A DNA stretch of 64,000 nt, taken from contig NZ_JRKI01000017.1 of NCBI RefSeq assembly GCF_000935125.1, forward strand, positions 62,001-126,000, in the 5' to 3' direction. The notes below the pieces were generated by a model. It searched no databases, had not been told where the DNA came from, and worked only from the letters and a program-made list of their open reading frames with translations. Positions 1 to 8,404 of this stretch are shown here, piece after piece. A program made the position numbers and the translations under genes. The DNA is from Streptomyces natalensis ATCC 27448 (lineage in GTDB: Bacteria > Actinomycetota > Actinomycetes > Streptomycetales > Streptomycetaceae). Numbering within the stretch: position 1 is the stretch's first letter; the number at the start of each line of letters is the position of its first letter.

Positions 1-867
1 GTCCTCGGGCGTCAGATCCAGCTCGGAGGCCTCGTCATCGGCGGGCCCGGCCTCCTCCCGGCGCCTGCGGCGCGCGTCGTTGGAGAGCGCGATGCCGACG
101 GCGATGAAGTAGAGCACCGCGATGGGCACGGCCAGCGCGAGCATGGTGAGCGGGTCCGTACTGGGCGTGGCGATGGCGGCGAAGACCGTGATGCCCATGA
201 CCATCCCGCGCCACCAGCCCAGCATCCGCTTGCCGGTGATCACCCCGGCGAAGTTGAGCATCATCAGCAGCAGCGGCAGCTCGAAGGACAGCCCGAAGAC
301 GATCACCATGCGGGTGATCAGGTCGAGCAGGATGTCCAGCTGGAGGAGGTTGCCGACGCCGGCGGGCGTGAAGCTGGTCAGGACCTTCGCCGTGGTCGGC
401 AGCGTCCAGTACGCGAAGTAGGCGCCCGCCGCGAACAGCGGGAATCCGGCGGCGACGAAGCTCAGCGTGTACTTCTTCTCGTGCCGGTGCAGACCGGGCG
501 CGAGGAAGGCCCACAGCTGGTACAGCCAGATCGGGGAGGACAGCACCACGCCCGCCACCAGCGACACCTTCAGCGCCAGGGTGAACGGGCCGAGCAGGTC
601 CAGCATCACGATGTTGGCGCAGCGCTGGCCCTTGCCCAGCTTTGCGATGTCGGTGAACTGCGTATGGCAGCCGACCGAGTGCAGCACCGGCTTGGTGAAG
701 AAGTTGATGATCGCTTCGTAGAAGAACGCCGCAATGATCGTCGCGATGACGATGGCGAGCACTGCCTTGGCGAGCCGGTTGCGCAGCTCACGCAGATGCT
801 CCACGAGCGGCATACGCCCCTCGGGGTCCTTCTCCTTGGCCGGCTTCTTGGGGGCAGACTTGCGCAA
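1..867 (-). CDS. tatC: Sec-independent protein translocase subunit TatC (3' end cut by window)
   Basis: TatC is the polytopic inner-membrane receptor for twin-arginine signal peptides and works with TatA/TatB to export folded proteins. The minus-strand frame from a TTG at 867 runs open to base 1 (289 codons, no stop). Near the N-terminus it reads MPLVEHLRELRNR, the conserved TatC segment, followed by several hydrophobic spans and an Arg/Glu-rich cytoplasmic tail ending LTPED at the window edge. The TTG start was chosen because the frame upstream has no better start and a GAGGAC sits just before it; it is moderately certain. tatA lies 65 bp upstream on the same strand, so the two are probably co-transcribed. 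The gene is incomplete only because the window ends. Confidence 0.95.
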   Translation of the reverse strand, partial: MRKSAPKKPAKEKDPEGRMPLVEHLRELRNRLAKAVLAIVIATIIAAFFYEAIINFFTKPVLHSVGCHTQFTDIAKLGKGQRCANIVMLDLLGPFTLALKVSLVAGVVLSSPIWLYQLWAFLAPGLHRHEKKYTLSFVAAGFPLFAAGAYFAYWTLPTTAKVLTSFTPAGVGNLLQLDILLDLITRMVIVFGLSFELPLLLMMLNFAGVITGKRMLGWWRGMVMGITVFAAIATPSTDPLTMLALAVPIAVLYFIAVGIALSNDARRRRREEAGPADDEASELDLTPED

Positions 868-932
868 CCCACGTCCTCATCTCATGCCACCGGCGGCGGT
901 CCAGGCCGCCGCCGCAAGTAGGGGGCCCTCGG

Positions 933-1220
933 TCAGCGCTGCGCGGTGTGCTCGGGATCGGCGACCGGGCGCGCGCTGGTCACATCCCCCGGGGCGGCCT
1001 TGATGGTCTTGCGCTCGGCGTCGGCCTCGTCCTTCGGCGGGTCGGCGGGCGCGTCCTCCTTCTGCGCCTCGGCCTTCATCGCCTTGGCCTCGCTCTTCAG
1101 GATCCGGGCGGACTTGCCCAGCGAGCGCGCCATGTCGGGAAGCTTCTTCGCACCGAACAGAAGGAAGAGGACGACGACGATGAGGATGAGCTCAGGAACG
1201 CCGATCTTTCCACCGAACAT
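933..1220 (-). CDS. tatA: Twin-arginine translocase pore subunit TatA
   Basis: TatA oligomerises to form the export pore of the Tat pathway. This 95-aa protein has the family layout: a single membrane helix at about residues 10-22, the hinge FGAKKLP at 22-28, an amphipathic helix (about 29-48, [20 protein letters not shown]) and a charged disordered tail rich in Lys, Glu, Asp and Pro. It is encoded just upstream of tatC on the same strand. A TatE-like paralogue is formally possible, but the tatA-tatC pairing is the standard actinobacterial arrangement. Confidence 0.95.
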   Translation of the reverse strand: MFGGKIGVPELILIVVVLFLLFGAKKLPDMARSLGKSARILKSEAKAMKAEAQKEDAPADPPKDEADAERKTIKAAPGDVTSARPVADPEHTAQR

Positions 1221-1441
1221 AAGTCTTTACCTTCTCACCGAGGCGGCTGGGGATGGAACGAGCTGACCAGGCCGGACATCATCCGTCCGCCCGCCGTACT
1301 TGCAGCGATCGTAGCGCTCACGGGTGAATGGGGAGCAACCCCTGTGCGCACTCCCGATTGCGGGGCCGCGCCTCGTCACTCGGCCCTGGGCACCAGCGTA
1401 CCGCCCGGGGTGAGCGGCGGGCCCGGACCGTACGCCCGGCG

Positions 1442-1642
1442 TCACTTCTTCGTCAGATCCAAGGAGGAGGCGAGCGGCGTGGCCGCCCGTTCGAGATCCT
1501 CGGCGGCCCGCTGGATCCGCTCCGACGCCACGCCAACCTGCCGGGCCAGGCGCCGTACCTCGGCGAAGACACGGACGGCGAGGACGCCGAGCACGGCGAT
1601 CCCCAGGAAGCCGAGGGCGACAGCGATCATGGGCCAGAGCAT
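1442..1642 (-). CDS. Small single-span membrane protein of unknown function
   Basis: A 66-aa product with one hydrophobic helix (about residues 5-25, IAVALGFLGIAVLGVLAV) followed by a charged helix rich in Arg, Glu and Ala that could form a coiled coil (VRRLARQVGVASERIQRAAEDLERAA). The shape resembles short membrane-anchored proteins of the DUF948 type, but no function can be assigned. It sits between the zinc-ribbon gene and tatA on the same strand; 25 bp separate it from the upstream gene, so it may belong to that transcript. The start is uncertain because the upstream Shine-Dalgarno is weak; a second ATG lies four codons in. Confidence 0.7.
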   Translation of the reverse strand: MLWPMIAVALGFLGIAVLGVLAVRVFAEVRRLARQVGVASERIQRAAEDLERAATPLASSLDLTKK

Positions 1643-1667
1643 GGGACGAGCCTATCGGGCAGCGGTG

Positions 1668-1922
1668 TCAGCGGGTGTGCAGCCGCAGGGTGCGCACCCC
1701 GCCGCCGGTCAGCAGCTCCACGATCCGCTCCCCCGCCGGCCGGCGCGCCGCGCGGCCGCAGTCGGGGCAGGTGAAGGAGTAGAAGGTGGTACGGCGGCTG
1801 GCGCCGATGGCCAGCCGGAAGGCGTCCGAGGCCAGCTCGAAACGACCCCGGCAGTGCGGGCAGGCCGCCTTGAACAGCACCGTGGTGGCCGCCCTCGTGG
1901 GCCTCGCCGTCGTGATCGTCAT
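1668..1922 (-). CDS. Small zinc-ribbon-like protein of unknown function
   Basis: An 84-aa basic protein with two CxxC knuckles (ACPHCRGRF and TCPDCGRAARR) about 30 residues apart, a four-Cys arrangement expected to bind one zinc. It ends in a basic tail (RTLRLHTR). The ATG at 1922 is chosen over longer in-frame starts because GGAGGAGG lies 8 bp upstream and the longer extension is compositionally unlike a protein. It follows pafC by about 80 bp on the same strand. Function is unknown; nucleic-acid binding is a guess from the Zn ribbon and basic charge only. Confidence 0.75.
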   Translation of the reverse strand: MTITTARPTRAATTVLFKAACPHCRGRFELASDAFRLAIGASRRTTFYSFTCPDCGRAARRPAGERIVELLTGGGVRTLRLHTR

Positions 1923-2001
1923 CCTTCGCTGCCTCCTCCTTACGGTGTCCGCGCTGCCGCGCCCGTCCGACGTCCGCCGGATTCCCCCGCCGTGCGCCGC
2001 G

Positions 2002-2952
2002 TCACTCGCCGTACGCCGCCAGCGCCGCGCCCGCCGCCCGCCGGGCATTGTCGGCCAGTGCCTGCGGCGCCACGATCCGCCCGTCCCGCCCCAGCCGCAG
2101 CGCGAGCCGCCGCAGCGACGCCGGGTCCGGGGTGCGCAGGGTGATGCGCAGGCCGCCGTCGGGCAGTTCCTCGGCGCTGTCGTGCGGGTAGTACTCGGCG
2201 ACCCAGCGGCCGCCGGGCCCGACCTCGATGACGACCTCGGGGTCCTCCGCGGCGGGCTGCACCAGGCCCTCCGACAGATCGCGCAGCTCGACGGGCGGCG
2301 GGTCGGCGGGCGCGTCCAGCAGCTTGATCTCGGCGACCCGGTCGAGCCGGAAGGTGCGGCGCGCCTCCGAGAGCCGGCACCACGCCTCGACGTAGGTGTG
2401 GCCGACGGCGAAGAGCCGGATCGGGTCGACCTCGCGCTCGGTGAGCTCGTCGCGGGCCGGCGAGTAGTAGCGCAGCCACAGCCGCCGCCGCTCGGCGATG
2501 GCCCGGTCGACGTCGGCGAAGACGCCGCCCTCGGATTCGAAGGTCACCGACAGCCGGGAGCTGGCACCGGCCGCCTCGCCCGCCGCCGCCTCCAGCTTGG
2601 CGGTGGCCCGCAGCAGCGCCTGCCGGTCGCCCTCGCGCAGTCCGGGCAGCGTGGCCACCGCGCGGGCGGCGACCAGCAGCGCGGTCGCCTCGTCGGCGGC
2701 CAGCCGCAGCGGCTCGGCCACATCGTCGGGGTTGTGCCACCAGATGCGGTCGCCGTCGGTGTCGATGTCCAGCAGATCGCCGCCGCGGAAGCTCGTCCCG
2801 CACATCGGCAGCACGTCCAGGTCGGCGATCAGCTCGTCCTCGGAGATGCCGAAGGCGCGGGCGACGTCGCTGACGCGGGCGCCGGGGCGCTCGCGCAGAT
2901 AGGTCACCAGGGACAGCATCCGGCGGGTCTGGTCGATCGCGTTCGTCGCCAT
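2002..2952 (-). CDS. pafC: WYL-domain transcriptional regulator PafC
   Basis: PafC pairs with PafB as a transcriptional activator; in mycobacteria the complex drives the LexA-independent DNA-damage regulon. The 316-aa protein has an N-terminal winged helix-turn-helix (about 10-65, RVSDVARAFGISEDELIADL), a WYL domain (about 145-215, with LWLRYYSPARDE and AVGHTYVEAWCRLSEARRTFRL) and a C-terminal WCX-type extension. ATG 2952 has GGGAG 12 bp upstream and begins 17 bp after the pafB stop, so pafB and pafC form a tight operon. Both are named for their neighbour pafA, although regulation rather than ligation is their role. The assignment rests on domain order and synteny with the proteasome locus. 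Confidence 0.92.
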   Translation of the reverse strand: MATNAIDQTRRMLSLVTYLRERPGARVSDVARAFGISEDELIADLDVLPMCGTSFRGGDLLDIDTDGDRIWWHNPDDVAEPLRLAADEATALLVAARAVATLPGLREGDRQALLRATAKLEAAAGEAAGASSRLSVTFESEGGVFADVDRAIAERRRLWLRYYSPARDELTEREVDPIRLFAVGHTYVEAWCRLSEARRTFRLDRVAEIKLLDAPADPPPVELRDLSEGLVQPAAEDPEVVIEVGPGGRWVAEYYPHDSAEELPDGGLRITLRTPDPASLRRLALRLGRDGRIVAPQALADNARRAAGAALAAYGE

Positions 2953-2969
2953 GGGTCGTCGTCTCCCTC

Positions 2970-3938
2970 TCAGCCCTTGGCCACGGCGCGCAGCCGGTCG
3001 ATGACCTCGGCCCGCAGTTCGGCCGGCTCCAGCACCACCACATCGGGCCCGAACTCCACCAGCCAGGCGTCGAGTCCGTGCCCGTTGGGGATCTCCAGCT
3101 CGTCCCAGCCGTCCCCCAGGTCCCGTACGGACCGTGCGCGGGCCCGCAGCGGATAGCCGTGGTCGGCGCGGAGCCGGATCCGGGCGGTGCCGGTGGCGGT
3201 CTCCCCGGCCCAGCTCTCGACGGTCTCCCGTACGGTGACGTGGTCGGGCACCGGCGCGGTGAACGCCCCTTGCCGGGAACGGACCTTGCCGGTGATCCGG
3301 GACAGCCTGAAGACCCGCTCGGCCTGGCGGCCGCGGTCCCAGCCGGCGACGTACCAGTGGCCGCGCCAGCACTCCAGGATCCACGGTTCGACATGCCGCT
3401 GCTCGGGGCGGGCGGCATTGGCCTTGCGGTAGTCGAAGACCACCGGGCGGCGGTCGCGGCAGGCCAGCATCAGCGGTTCGAAGGCGGCTTCATGCGCCGG
3501 GATACGGGGCTCCAGCGCGCTGTGCGGCGTGCGGTCCTCGTAGTCCGCGCCGTCCTGGGCCAGCGGCATCCCGGCCGCCCGCAGCTTTTGCAGTGCCCCG
3601 CTGGCCGCGCCGGCCAGCCGCGCCTGCTGCCAGATCTTGGCGGCGAGCCCCAGGGCCGCGGCCTCCTCGGCGTCCAGGGTGATCGGCGGGAGGCGGTTGC
3701 TGTCGCGGCGGGCGAGATAGCCGACCTCGCCGTCGAAGGCGTCCACCGTCTCGATGACCAGCCCGAGCTCGCGCAGATCGTCCTTGTCCCGCTCGAACAT
3801 GCGGTTGAAGGAGTCGTCGCTGCCCGCCTCGATATAGGCCTCGATGGACGAGCGCAGCTCGCGCTTGGCCAGCGGGCGTCGCGTCCCCAGCAGGCACAGC
3901 GCCAGATTCATCAGCCGCTCGGCCTTGGCAATGGCCAT
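2970..3938 (-). CDS. pafB: WYL-domain transcriptional regulator PafB
   Basis: PafB is the partner of PafC. The 322-aa product begins MAIAKAERLMNLALCLLGTR, typical of PafB, with a winged HTH (about 1-60, KRELRSSIEAYIEAGS), a WYL domain (about 150-215, RRPVVFDYRKANAARPEQRHVEPW and GHWYVAGWDRGRQAERVFRL) and a C-terminal WCX region ending in a hydrophobic/acidic stretch (LVEFGPDVVVLEPAELRAEV). A strong hairpin at 4002-4037 separates it from the FKBP gene upstream, implying its own promoter within 3939-4001. The actinobacterial PafBC model is a ligand-responsive activator that binds RecA-NDp-type promoters; one such promoter is seen at 20180-20202. Confidence 0.93.
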   Translation of the reverse strand: MAIAKAERLMNLALCLLGTRRPLAKRELRSSIEAYIEAGSDDSFNRMFERDKDDLRELGLVIETVDAFDGEVGYLARRDSNRLPPITLDAEEAAALGLAAKIWQQARLAGAASGALQKLRAAGMPLAQDGADYEDRTPHSALEPRIPAHEAAFEPLMLACRDRRPVVFDYRKANAARPEQRHVEPWILECWRGHWYVAGWDRGRQAERVFRLSRITGKVRSRQGAFTAPVPDHVTVRETVESWAGETATGTARIRLRADHGYPLRARARSVRDLGDGWDELEIPNGHGLDAWLVEFGPDVVVLEPAELRAEVIDRLRAVAKG

Positions 3939-4001
3939 CGACGCCCTTTCTCGTGGAACTCCCGAGCGCTGACCGTACCGCTCGGGGTCCCCGGGGCAAA
4001 G

Positions 4002-4037
4002 CCGAGGGCCCGTGCCGCAGACGGCACGGGCCCTCGG
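4002..4037 (-). terminator. Rho-independent-like terminator between the FKBP gene and pafB
   Basis: A perfect 16-bp inverted repeat (4002-4017 against 4022-4037) with the 4-nt loop CAGA. It starts 18 bp beyond the stop of the FKBP gene, in the right place to end that transcript and to isolate pafBC. It has no long T-run, which is usual for Streptomyces hairpin terminators. Confidence 0.85.
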
Positions 4038-4055
4038 TTCGCGTCGGACGCGGCC

Positions 4056-4427
4056 TCAGACGGAGACCAGGTCGCAGACGAAGATCAGCGTCTCACCCGG
4101 GGCGATCTTGCCGCCGGCGCCGCGGTCGCCGTACGCCAGGTGCGCGGGGATGGTCAGCCGGCGGCGGCCGCCGACCTTCATGCCCTGCACGCCCTGGTCC
4201 CAGCCGGCGATGACCTTGCCGGCGCCCAGCTCGAACTCCAGCGGCGTACCGCGGTTCCAGCTCGCGTCGAACTCCTCGCCGGTGCTGAAGGAGACGCCGA
4301 CGTAGTGGACCTTCACGAAGTCCCCGGCCTTGGCGACCGGCCCGTCGCCCTCCCACAGGTCCACGATCTGGAGCTCCTGGGGAGCCGGACCCTCGGGGAA
4401 GTCGATCTCGGGCTTGTCGATGTTCAC
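4056..4427 (-). CDS. Cytoplasmic FKBP-type peptidyl-prolyl cis-trans isomerase
   Basis: A single-domain FKBP (123 aa) that would catalyse cis-trans isomerisation of prolyl bonds. Hallmarks are VKVHYVGVSF, GEEFDASWNRG, GKVIAGWDQGVQGMKVGGRR and PAHLAYGDRGAGGKI, covering the FK506-pocket residues (Tyr, Phe, Asp, Trp). There is no signal peptide. It lies 58 bp downstream of a second, secreted FKBP, and the pair is probably an operon. The short linker TL before IFVCDLVSV is the usual final beta strand, so the domain is complete. Confidence 0.93.
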   Translation of the reverse strand: MNIDKPEIDFPEGPAPQELQIVDLWEGDGPVAKAGDFVKVHYVGVSFSTGEEFDASWNRGTPLEFELGAGKVIAGWDQGVQGMKVGGRRRLTIPAHLAYGDRGAGGKIAPGETLIFVCDLVSV

Positions 4428-4485
4428 GAAGTGTGCTCCTACTTACGAATCTTTACGATTACCGCGCCAGTCTTGCAGATCGCGA

Positions 4486-5490
4486 TCAGGCCGTGCCCAG
4501 GATGTCGACCGTGAAGATCAGCGCGTCGCCCTTGGCCAGACCGCTGTTCTGCGGCGGGGTGTCCCCGTAGGCGAGATCGGCCGGGATGGACAGCACCACG
4601 CGGTCACCCACGTGCTTGCCCACCAGGCCCTTGTCCCAGCCCTGGACGACGCTGCCGGTACCGATCTGGAAGGCGGTCGCACCGCCGTGGTCCCAGGACG
4701 AGTCGAACTTCTTGCCGTCCCGCCACTTCACACCGGTGTACTGCGCGATCAGCCCCTGGCCGGCCTTGACCTCCGGCCCCTTGCCCTTGATCAGCACCTG
4801 CTCGCCGAGCTTGGTGGGCGCCTTCTCCCCCTTGGGAACGGTGATCGTCGCGGCCTTCCCGGCCTCGGCCTTCACCTCGGGCATACCGCTCTCGGACGCG
4901 GCCTGCTTGCCCTCGGCCGCCGCCTTCTTGTCCACCTTGGTCGCGGCGGCCACATCGACGACCCACACCAGGCCCTCGTCCGGCTGCAGCCCGATCCGCT
5001 GGGCGATGTCCGCGCCGTACGCCGCCTTGGCACTGGCCTCGACCTCGACACGGCTGCCGACCTTCTTACCCGCCAGCGCGTTCAGCACCTTCGGCGGCAT
5101 CGTCGGCTGGGTCAGCTGGTCGGTGACCTCGGCGACCACCTGCCGGTGCGCCGAACCCACCGTCTTCTGCCCCGGCACCGGCTCCCACGTGTTGTCCAGA
5201 CGCTGGCCCTTGAGCGTCTGCGCCACGACGTCGAGCCGGACCACATCACCCTTCTTGACGGCCGCCCCCTTCCCGGTGACCAGCGACTTCGTGACGACCG
5301 CATCGGCCACCTTGGCGTTCTTCGGCGCAGTGATCTTGGGCTGCGCCCCCGCCTTCCCGGTCACCTTGGCCACGGGCTCGCCCGACGAGGCGGCCTTGCC
5401 GTCATCGGACCCGCAGGCGGCGGCGAACAGCATGATGGGCACGGTCAACGCAGCCGCGGCGGCGCGACGGGTGTTCTTCGTGAGGTTCAT
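4486..5490 (-). CDS. Secreted lipoprotein with two FKBP-type isomerase domains
   Basis: A 334-aa extracytoplasmic foldase candidate. The N-terminus has a basic start, a hydrophobic core and a lipobox (LFAAAC) with Cys26 as the expected lipidation site. Two FKBP modules follow. The first (about 75-190, RLDVVAQTLKGQRLDNTWEP, LAGKKVGSRVEVEASAKAAYG) is degenerate and may be inactive. The second (about 228-334, IAQYTGVKWRDGKKFDSSWDHG, GWDKGLVGKHVGDRVVLSIP) is canonical. A Lys/Ala-rich linker separates them. The likely role is folding of secreted proteins, fitting a locus that also has tatAC. It is transcribed with the cytoplasmic FKBP gene downstream. Confidence 0.92.
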   Translation of the reverse strand: MNLTKNTRRAAAAALTVPIMLFAAACGSDDGKAASSGEPVAKVTGKAGAQPKITAPKNAKVADAVVTKSLVTGKGAAVKKGDVVRLDVVAQTLKGQRLDNTWEPVPGQKTVGSAHRQVVAEVTDQLTQPTMPPKVLNALAGKKVGSRVEVEASAKAAYGADIAQRIGLQPDEGLVWVVDVAAATKVDKKAAAEGKQAASESGMPEVKAEAGKAATITVPKGEKAPTKLGEQVLIKGKGPEVKAGQGLIAQYTGVKWRDGKKFDSSWDHGGATAFQIGTGSVVQGWDKGLVGKHVGDRVVLSIPADLAYGDTPPQNSGLAKGDALIFTVDILGTA

Positions 5491-5590
5491 CAGTCCAACT
5501 CGGGCTCGGGGGGTGGGTGGGCAATGTCCGCCACTCTACGACCCTTCTCTGTGCACGTAGAGCGCCACAACACACCGGGTCCGCACACGC

Positions 5591-5624
5591 CGCGGTGCCG
5601 GAAGCCCGCGCTCCCGGCACCGCG
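5591..5624 (-). terminator. Stem-loop terminator after pafA
   Basis: An 11-bp perfect GC-rich stem (5591-5601 with 5614-5624) around a 12-nt loop, 16 bp beyond the pafA stop on the minus strand. It would end the MFS-pafA transcript before the FKBP operon. Confidence 0.7.
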
Positions 5625-5640
5625 CCGAACGTGTCCGCGC

Positions 5641-7002
5641 TCACATCCCGGCGATCAGTTTCTCCACCCGATCGTCCACCGAACGGAACGGGTCCTTGCA
5701 CAGCACCGTGCGCTGCGCCTGGTCATTGAGCTTGAGATGCACCCAGTCGACCGTGAAATCCCGGCGCTGTTCCTGGGCCCGCCGGATGAAATCGCCCCGC
5801 AAACGCGCACGGGTGGTCTGCGGCGGCACCGACTTGCCCTCGAAGATCTTCAGATCGTTGCAGATCCGCGCGGCCTGACCCTTGCGTTCCAGGAGGTAAT
5901 ACAGCCCCCGGCGACGGTGAATGTCGTGATACGCGAGGTCTATCTGCGCCACCCTCGGGTGGGACATCGTCATGTTGTTCTTGCTGCGATACCGCTCGAT
6001 GAGCTGATATTTCATCACCCAGTCGATTTCGGTCGCAATGAGGTCCAGATTCTCGTCCCGCACCGCCTCCAGCGTGCGGCCCCACAGCTCAAGGACCCGC
6101 TCGACGGTACCCGTACGGATTCCGCGGCGCTCACAGAAGTCGACGGCCTTTTCGTAGTACTCCTGCTGCACCTCCAGCGCCGAGGCCTCCCGGCCGCTGG
6201 CCAGCCGCACCTTGCGCCGGCCGGTGATGTCATGGCTGACCTCACGGATGGCGCGGATCGGGTTCTCCAGCGTCAGATCCCGCATGACCGTGCCCGCCTC
6301 GATCATGCGCAGGACGAGATCGGTGGCACCGACCTTCAGCAGCATGGTCGTCTCGGACATATTGGAGTCGCCGACGATGACATGCAGCCGGCGGTAACGC
6401 TCGGCGTCGGCATGCGGCTCGTCGCGGGTGTTGATGATCGGCCGGGAACGGGTCGTCGCCGACGAGACGCCCTCCCAGATGTGCTCCGCGCGCTGGCTGA
6501 CGCAGTAGACGGCGCCGCGCGGGGTCTGCAGCACCTTGCCCGCACCGCACAGCAGCTGACGGGTGACGAGGAAGGGAATGAGAATGTCCGCGAGCCGGGA
6601 GAACTCACCGTGCCGGGCGACGAGATAGTTCTCGTGGCAGCCGTAGGAGTTTCCCGCCGAATCGGTGTTGTTCTTGAAGAGATAGACGTCGCCCGCGATT
6701 CCCTCCTCGTGCAGGCGGCGTTCGGCGTCGACCAGCAGGCCCTCGAGAATACGCTCGCCCGACTTGTCGTGGGTGACCAGCTCGGTCACGTTGTCGCACT
6801 CGGGAGTTGCATATTCCGGGTGCGAACCCACGTCCAAGTACAGCCGGGCGCCGTTCCGCAGAAAGACATTGCTGCTGCGGCCCCATGACACGACACGGCG
6901 GAAGAGGTACCGCGCCACTTCGTCAGGCGACAGTCGGCGCTGTCCCCTGAACGTGCACGTGACGCCGTACTCGTTCTCCAGCCCGAAAATGCGGCGGTCC
7001 AT
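5641..7002 (-). CDS. pafA: Pup-protein ligase PafA
   Basis: PafA phosphorylates the C-terminal Glu of Pup with ATP and joins it by an isopeptide bond to substrate lysines. The 453-aa protein is full length for the family. It has the nucleotide/Mg motif GLENEYG at 7-13 (Glu9), the catalytic-base motif [16 protein letters not shown] with Asp57, and the carboxylate-amine-ligase-fold segments [18 protein letters not shown] and [22 protein letters not shown]. The C-terminus ends KLIAGM. It lacks the Dop loop seen in the paralogue at 12424, which separates ligase from depupylase. The start lies 9 bp after the stop of the MFS gene, so its ribosome site lies inside that gene and the two look co-transcribed. 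Confidence 0.97.
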   Translation of the reverse strand: MDRRIFGLENEYGVTCTFRGQRRLSPDEVARYLFRRVVSWGRSSNVFLRNGARLYLDVGSHPEYATPECDNVTELVTHDKSGERILEGLLVDAERRLHEEGIAGDVYLFKNNTDSAGNSYGCHENYLVARHGEFSRLADILIPFLVTRQLLCGAGKVLQTPRGAVYCVSQRAEHIWEGVSSATTRSRPIINTRDEPHADAERYRRLHVIVGDSNMSETTMLLKVGATDLVLRMIEAGTVMRDLTLENPIRAIREVSHDITGRRKVRLASGREASALEVQQEYYEKAVDFCERRGIRTGTVERVLELWGRTLEAVRDENLDLIATEIDWVMKYQLIERYRSKNNMTMSHPRVAQIDLAYHDIHRRRGLYYLLERKGQAARICNDLKIFEGKSVPPQTTRARLRGDFIRRAQEQRRDFTVDWVHLKLNDQAQRTVLCKDPFRSVDDRVEKLIAGM

Positions 7003-7011
7003 GACTGAACA

Positions 7012-8283
7012 TTACGCCTGATGGCGTGTTCTGAAACCGGGATCGTCGGCATCGTTTCGATCATTTTCCGCCGCGGCCGGGCCCGTGGCCACCGTCATCG
7101 TCGGCGCCGCGAGCGGCGGCAGGAAGCGCCGGGCCGTCAGCATGACGGCCAGCGCGGCGAGCCCGCCCGCACCCGCGACGGCGAAGCCCGCCGCCGCGCC
7201 GCCCGCCTCCACCGCGGGCCCCTCCACCGTCATCCCCACCGACGACCCGACGACGAAGGCCGTCACCAGCCACGAAAACGCCTCGGTGACCGTGCCCTTG
7301 GGCGCATGCCGGTCCACCACCACGAACGCACACGCCAGCGACGGCGCGAAGAACAGCCCCGCCAGCCCCGCCAGCAGCGTCATCCCGAGGACCCCCGGCA
7401 CCAGCGCCAGCGGCACGAACCCCAGCGCGACCAGCACGATCAGCACCCGCAGCCGGTTCTCCGGCTCACCGGGCCACTCCCGCGCCCCGTACACCACCCC
7501 GCCCAGCAGCGCGCCCGCGCCCAGCGCCGAGAGCAGAGCGCTGGCGACCATGCCGCCGCCGTGCTCGTCGGCGTAGGCGACCGCGGCGACCGCGATCGAC
7601 CCCAGCGCGATCCCGACGAAGAAGTACGTCCCGAGCACCACCAGCATGCCGCCCGAGCGCAGCGCCCCCAGCCAGTGCGCCTCGCGCGGCGCGCTGCGCC
7701 ACCGCCGGGACGGCGGCGAGACGACGACGGACAGCGCGCCGAGCACCCCGAGCAGGTTGATCACCAGCAGCGCGGCGCGCTCCGACCAGACCGCCACGCA
7801 CAGCGTGACCAGCAACGGCCCCACCGTGAACATGACTTCCTGCGCCGCCGCATCCAGCGCATAGGCCGCGTGTATCCGGTCCGCCCGCCCCAGCACCCCC
7901 GGCCACAGGGCCCGCAGCCCGCCCTCCAGCGGCGGGGTGAAGAAACCGGCCATCGCCACCGCCGCATACGCGACCGGCAGCGGGTCCAGCCCCACCGCGG
8001 CCAGCAGCACCATGCCCAGCGCGGAGAGCACGGCCGCGGGGAGCATGACCCGCGGCTGCCCGTAGACGTCCACCGCGCGGCCGAGCAGCGGCTGGCCGAC
8101 GGCGTTGCACAGTCCGTAGACGGCCGAGAGCGCACCGGCCAGCGCATAACTGCCGCCCTCGGCGCGGGCGAAGAGCACCACCGCCAGCGGGCCGGTCGCA
8201 TTCGGCAGCCGGCCGACGAGCGTGCCCGCCAGCAGCCGCGCGGCGTACCGCGTCCTGAGGAGCTGCCCATATCCCGCGGCCAT
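7012..8283 (-). CDS. Major facilitator superfamily transporter
   Basis: A 423-aa protein with roughly 12 hydrophobic segments in two halves, an MFS fold of the drug/metabolite-efflux kind. The loop LGRAVDVYGQPRVMLP matches the MFS signature between helices 2 and 3. ATG 8283 is chosen because GGAGAGG lies just upstream and translation gives RYAARLLAGTLVGRLPNATG, a normal first helix; in-frame starts further upstream would add Arg-rich sequence. It diverges from a LacI-family gene with 121 bp between them, so that regulator probably controls it. Its stop is only 9 bp from pafA. Substrate unknown. Confidence 0.88.
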   Translation of the reverse strand: MAAGYGQLLRTRYAARLLAGTLVGRLPNATGPLAVVLFARAEGGSYALAGALSAVYGLCNAVGQPLLGRAVDVYGQPRVMLPAAVLSALGMVLLAAVGLDPLPVAYAAVAMAGFFTPPLEGGLRALWPGVLGRADRIHAAYALDAAAQEVMFTVGPLLVTLCVAVWSERAALLVINLLGVLGALSVVVSPPSRRWRSAPREAHWLGALRSGGMLVVLGTYFFVGIALGSIAVAAVAYADEHGGGMVASALLSALGAGALLGGVVYGAREWPGEPENRLRVLIVLVALGFVPLALVPGVLGMTLLAGLAGLFFAPSLACAFVVVDRHAPKGTVTEAFSWLVTAFVVGSSVGMTVEGPAVEAGGAAAGFAVAGAGGLAALAVMLTARRFLPPLAAPTMTVATGPAAAENDRNDADDPGFRTRHQA

Positions 8284-8319
8284 CCCGGCCCCCCTCTCCG
8301 CCCGGCAGCGCCGGGAAGT

Positions 8320-8348
8320 GTTACGTATAACGTCCGAGGTCATACGTA
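8320..8348. promoter_or_regulatory. Candidate LacI-type operator region between the MFS and regulator genes
   Basis: The hexamer TACGTA occurs twice, at 8322-8327 and 8343-8348, 21 bp apart (two helical turns), within GTTACGTATAACG and CATACGTACCATG. These AT-rich palindromic cores stand out in a GC-rich 121-bp divergent intergenic region and could bind the neighbouring LacI regulator as a cooperative pair, repressing both directions. This is inferred from symmetry and position only. Confidence 0.45.
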
Positions 8349-8404
8349 CCATGGGCCACGCCCACGGGTCCACCCCGCGGCGGACGGAGCAAGGAGAGCA
8401 CACG

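Noticed and set aside
948..2144. A 398-codon + strand frame crossing tatA and the small genes
   Set aside because: It runs antisense across several genes and intergenic regions and is Arg/Ala/Pro-rich noise.
8222..8404. Longer N-terminus for the LacI gene from 8222
   Set aside because: It would overlap the divergent MFS start and the operator region; the GTG at 8405 has an ideal ribosome site and a normal LacI N-terminus.
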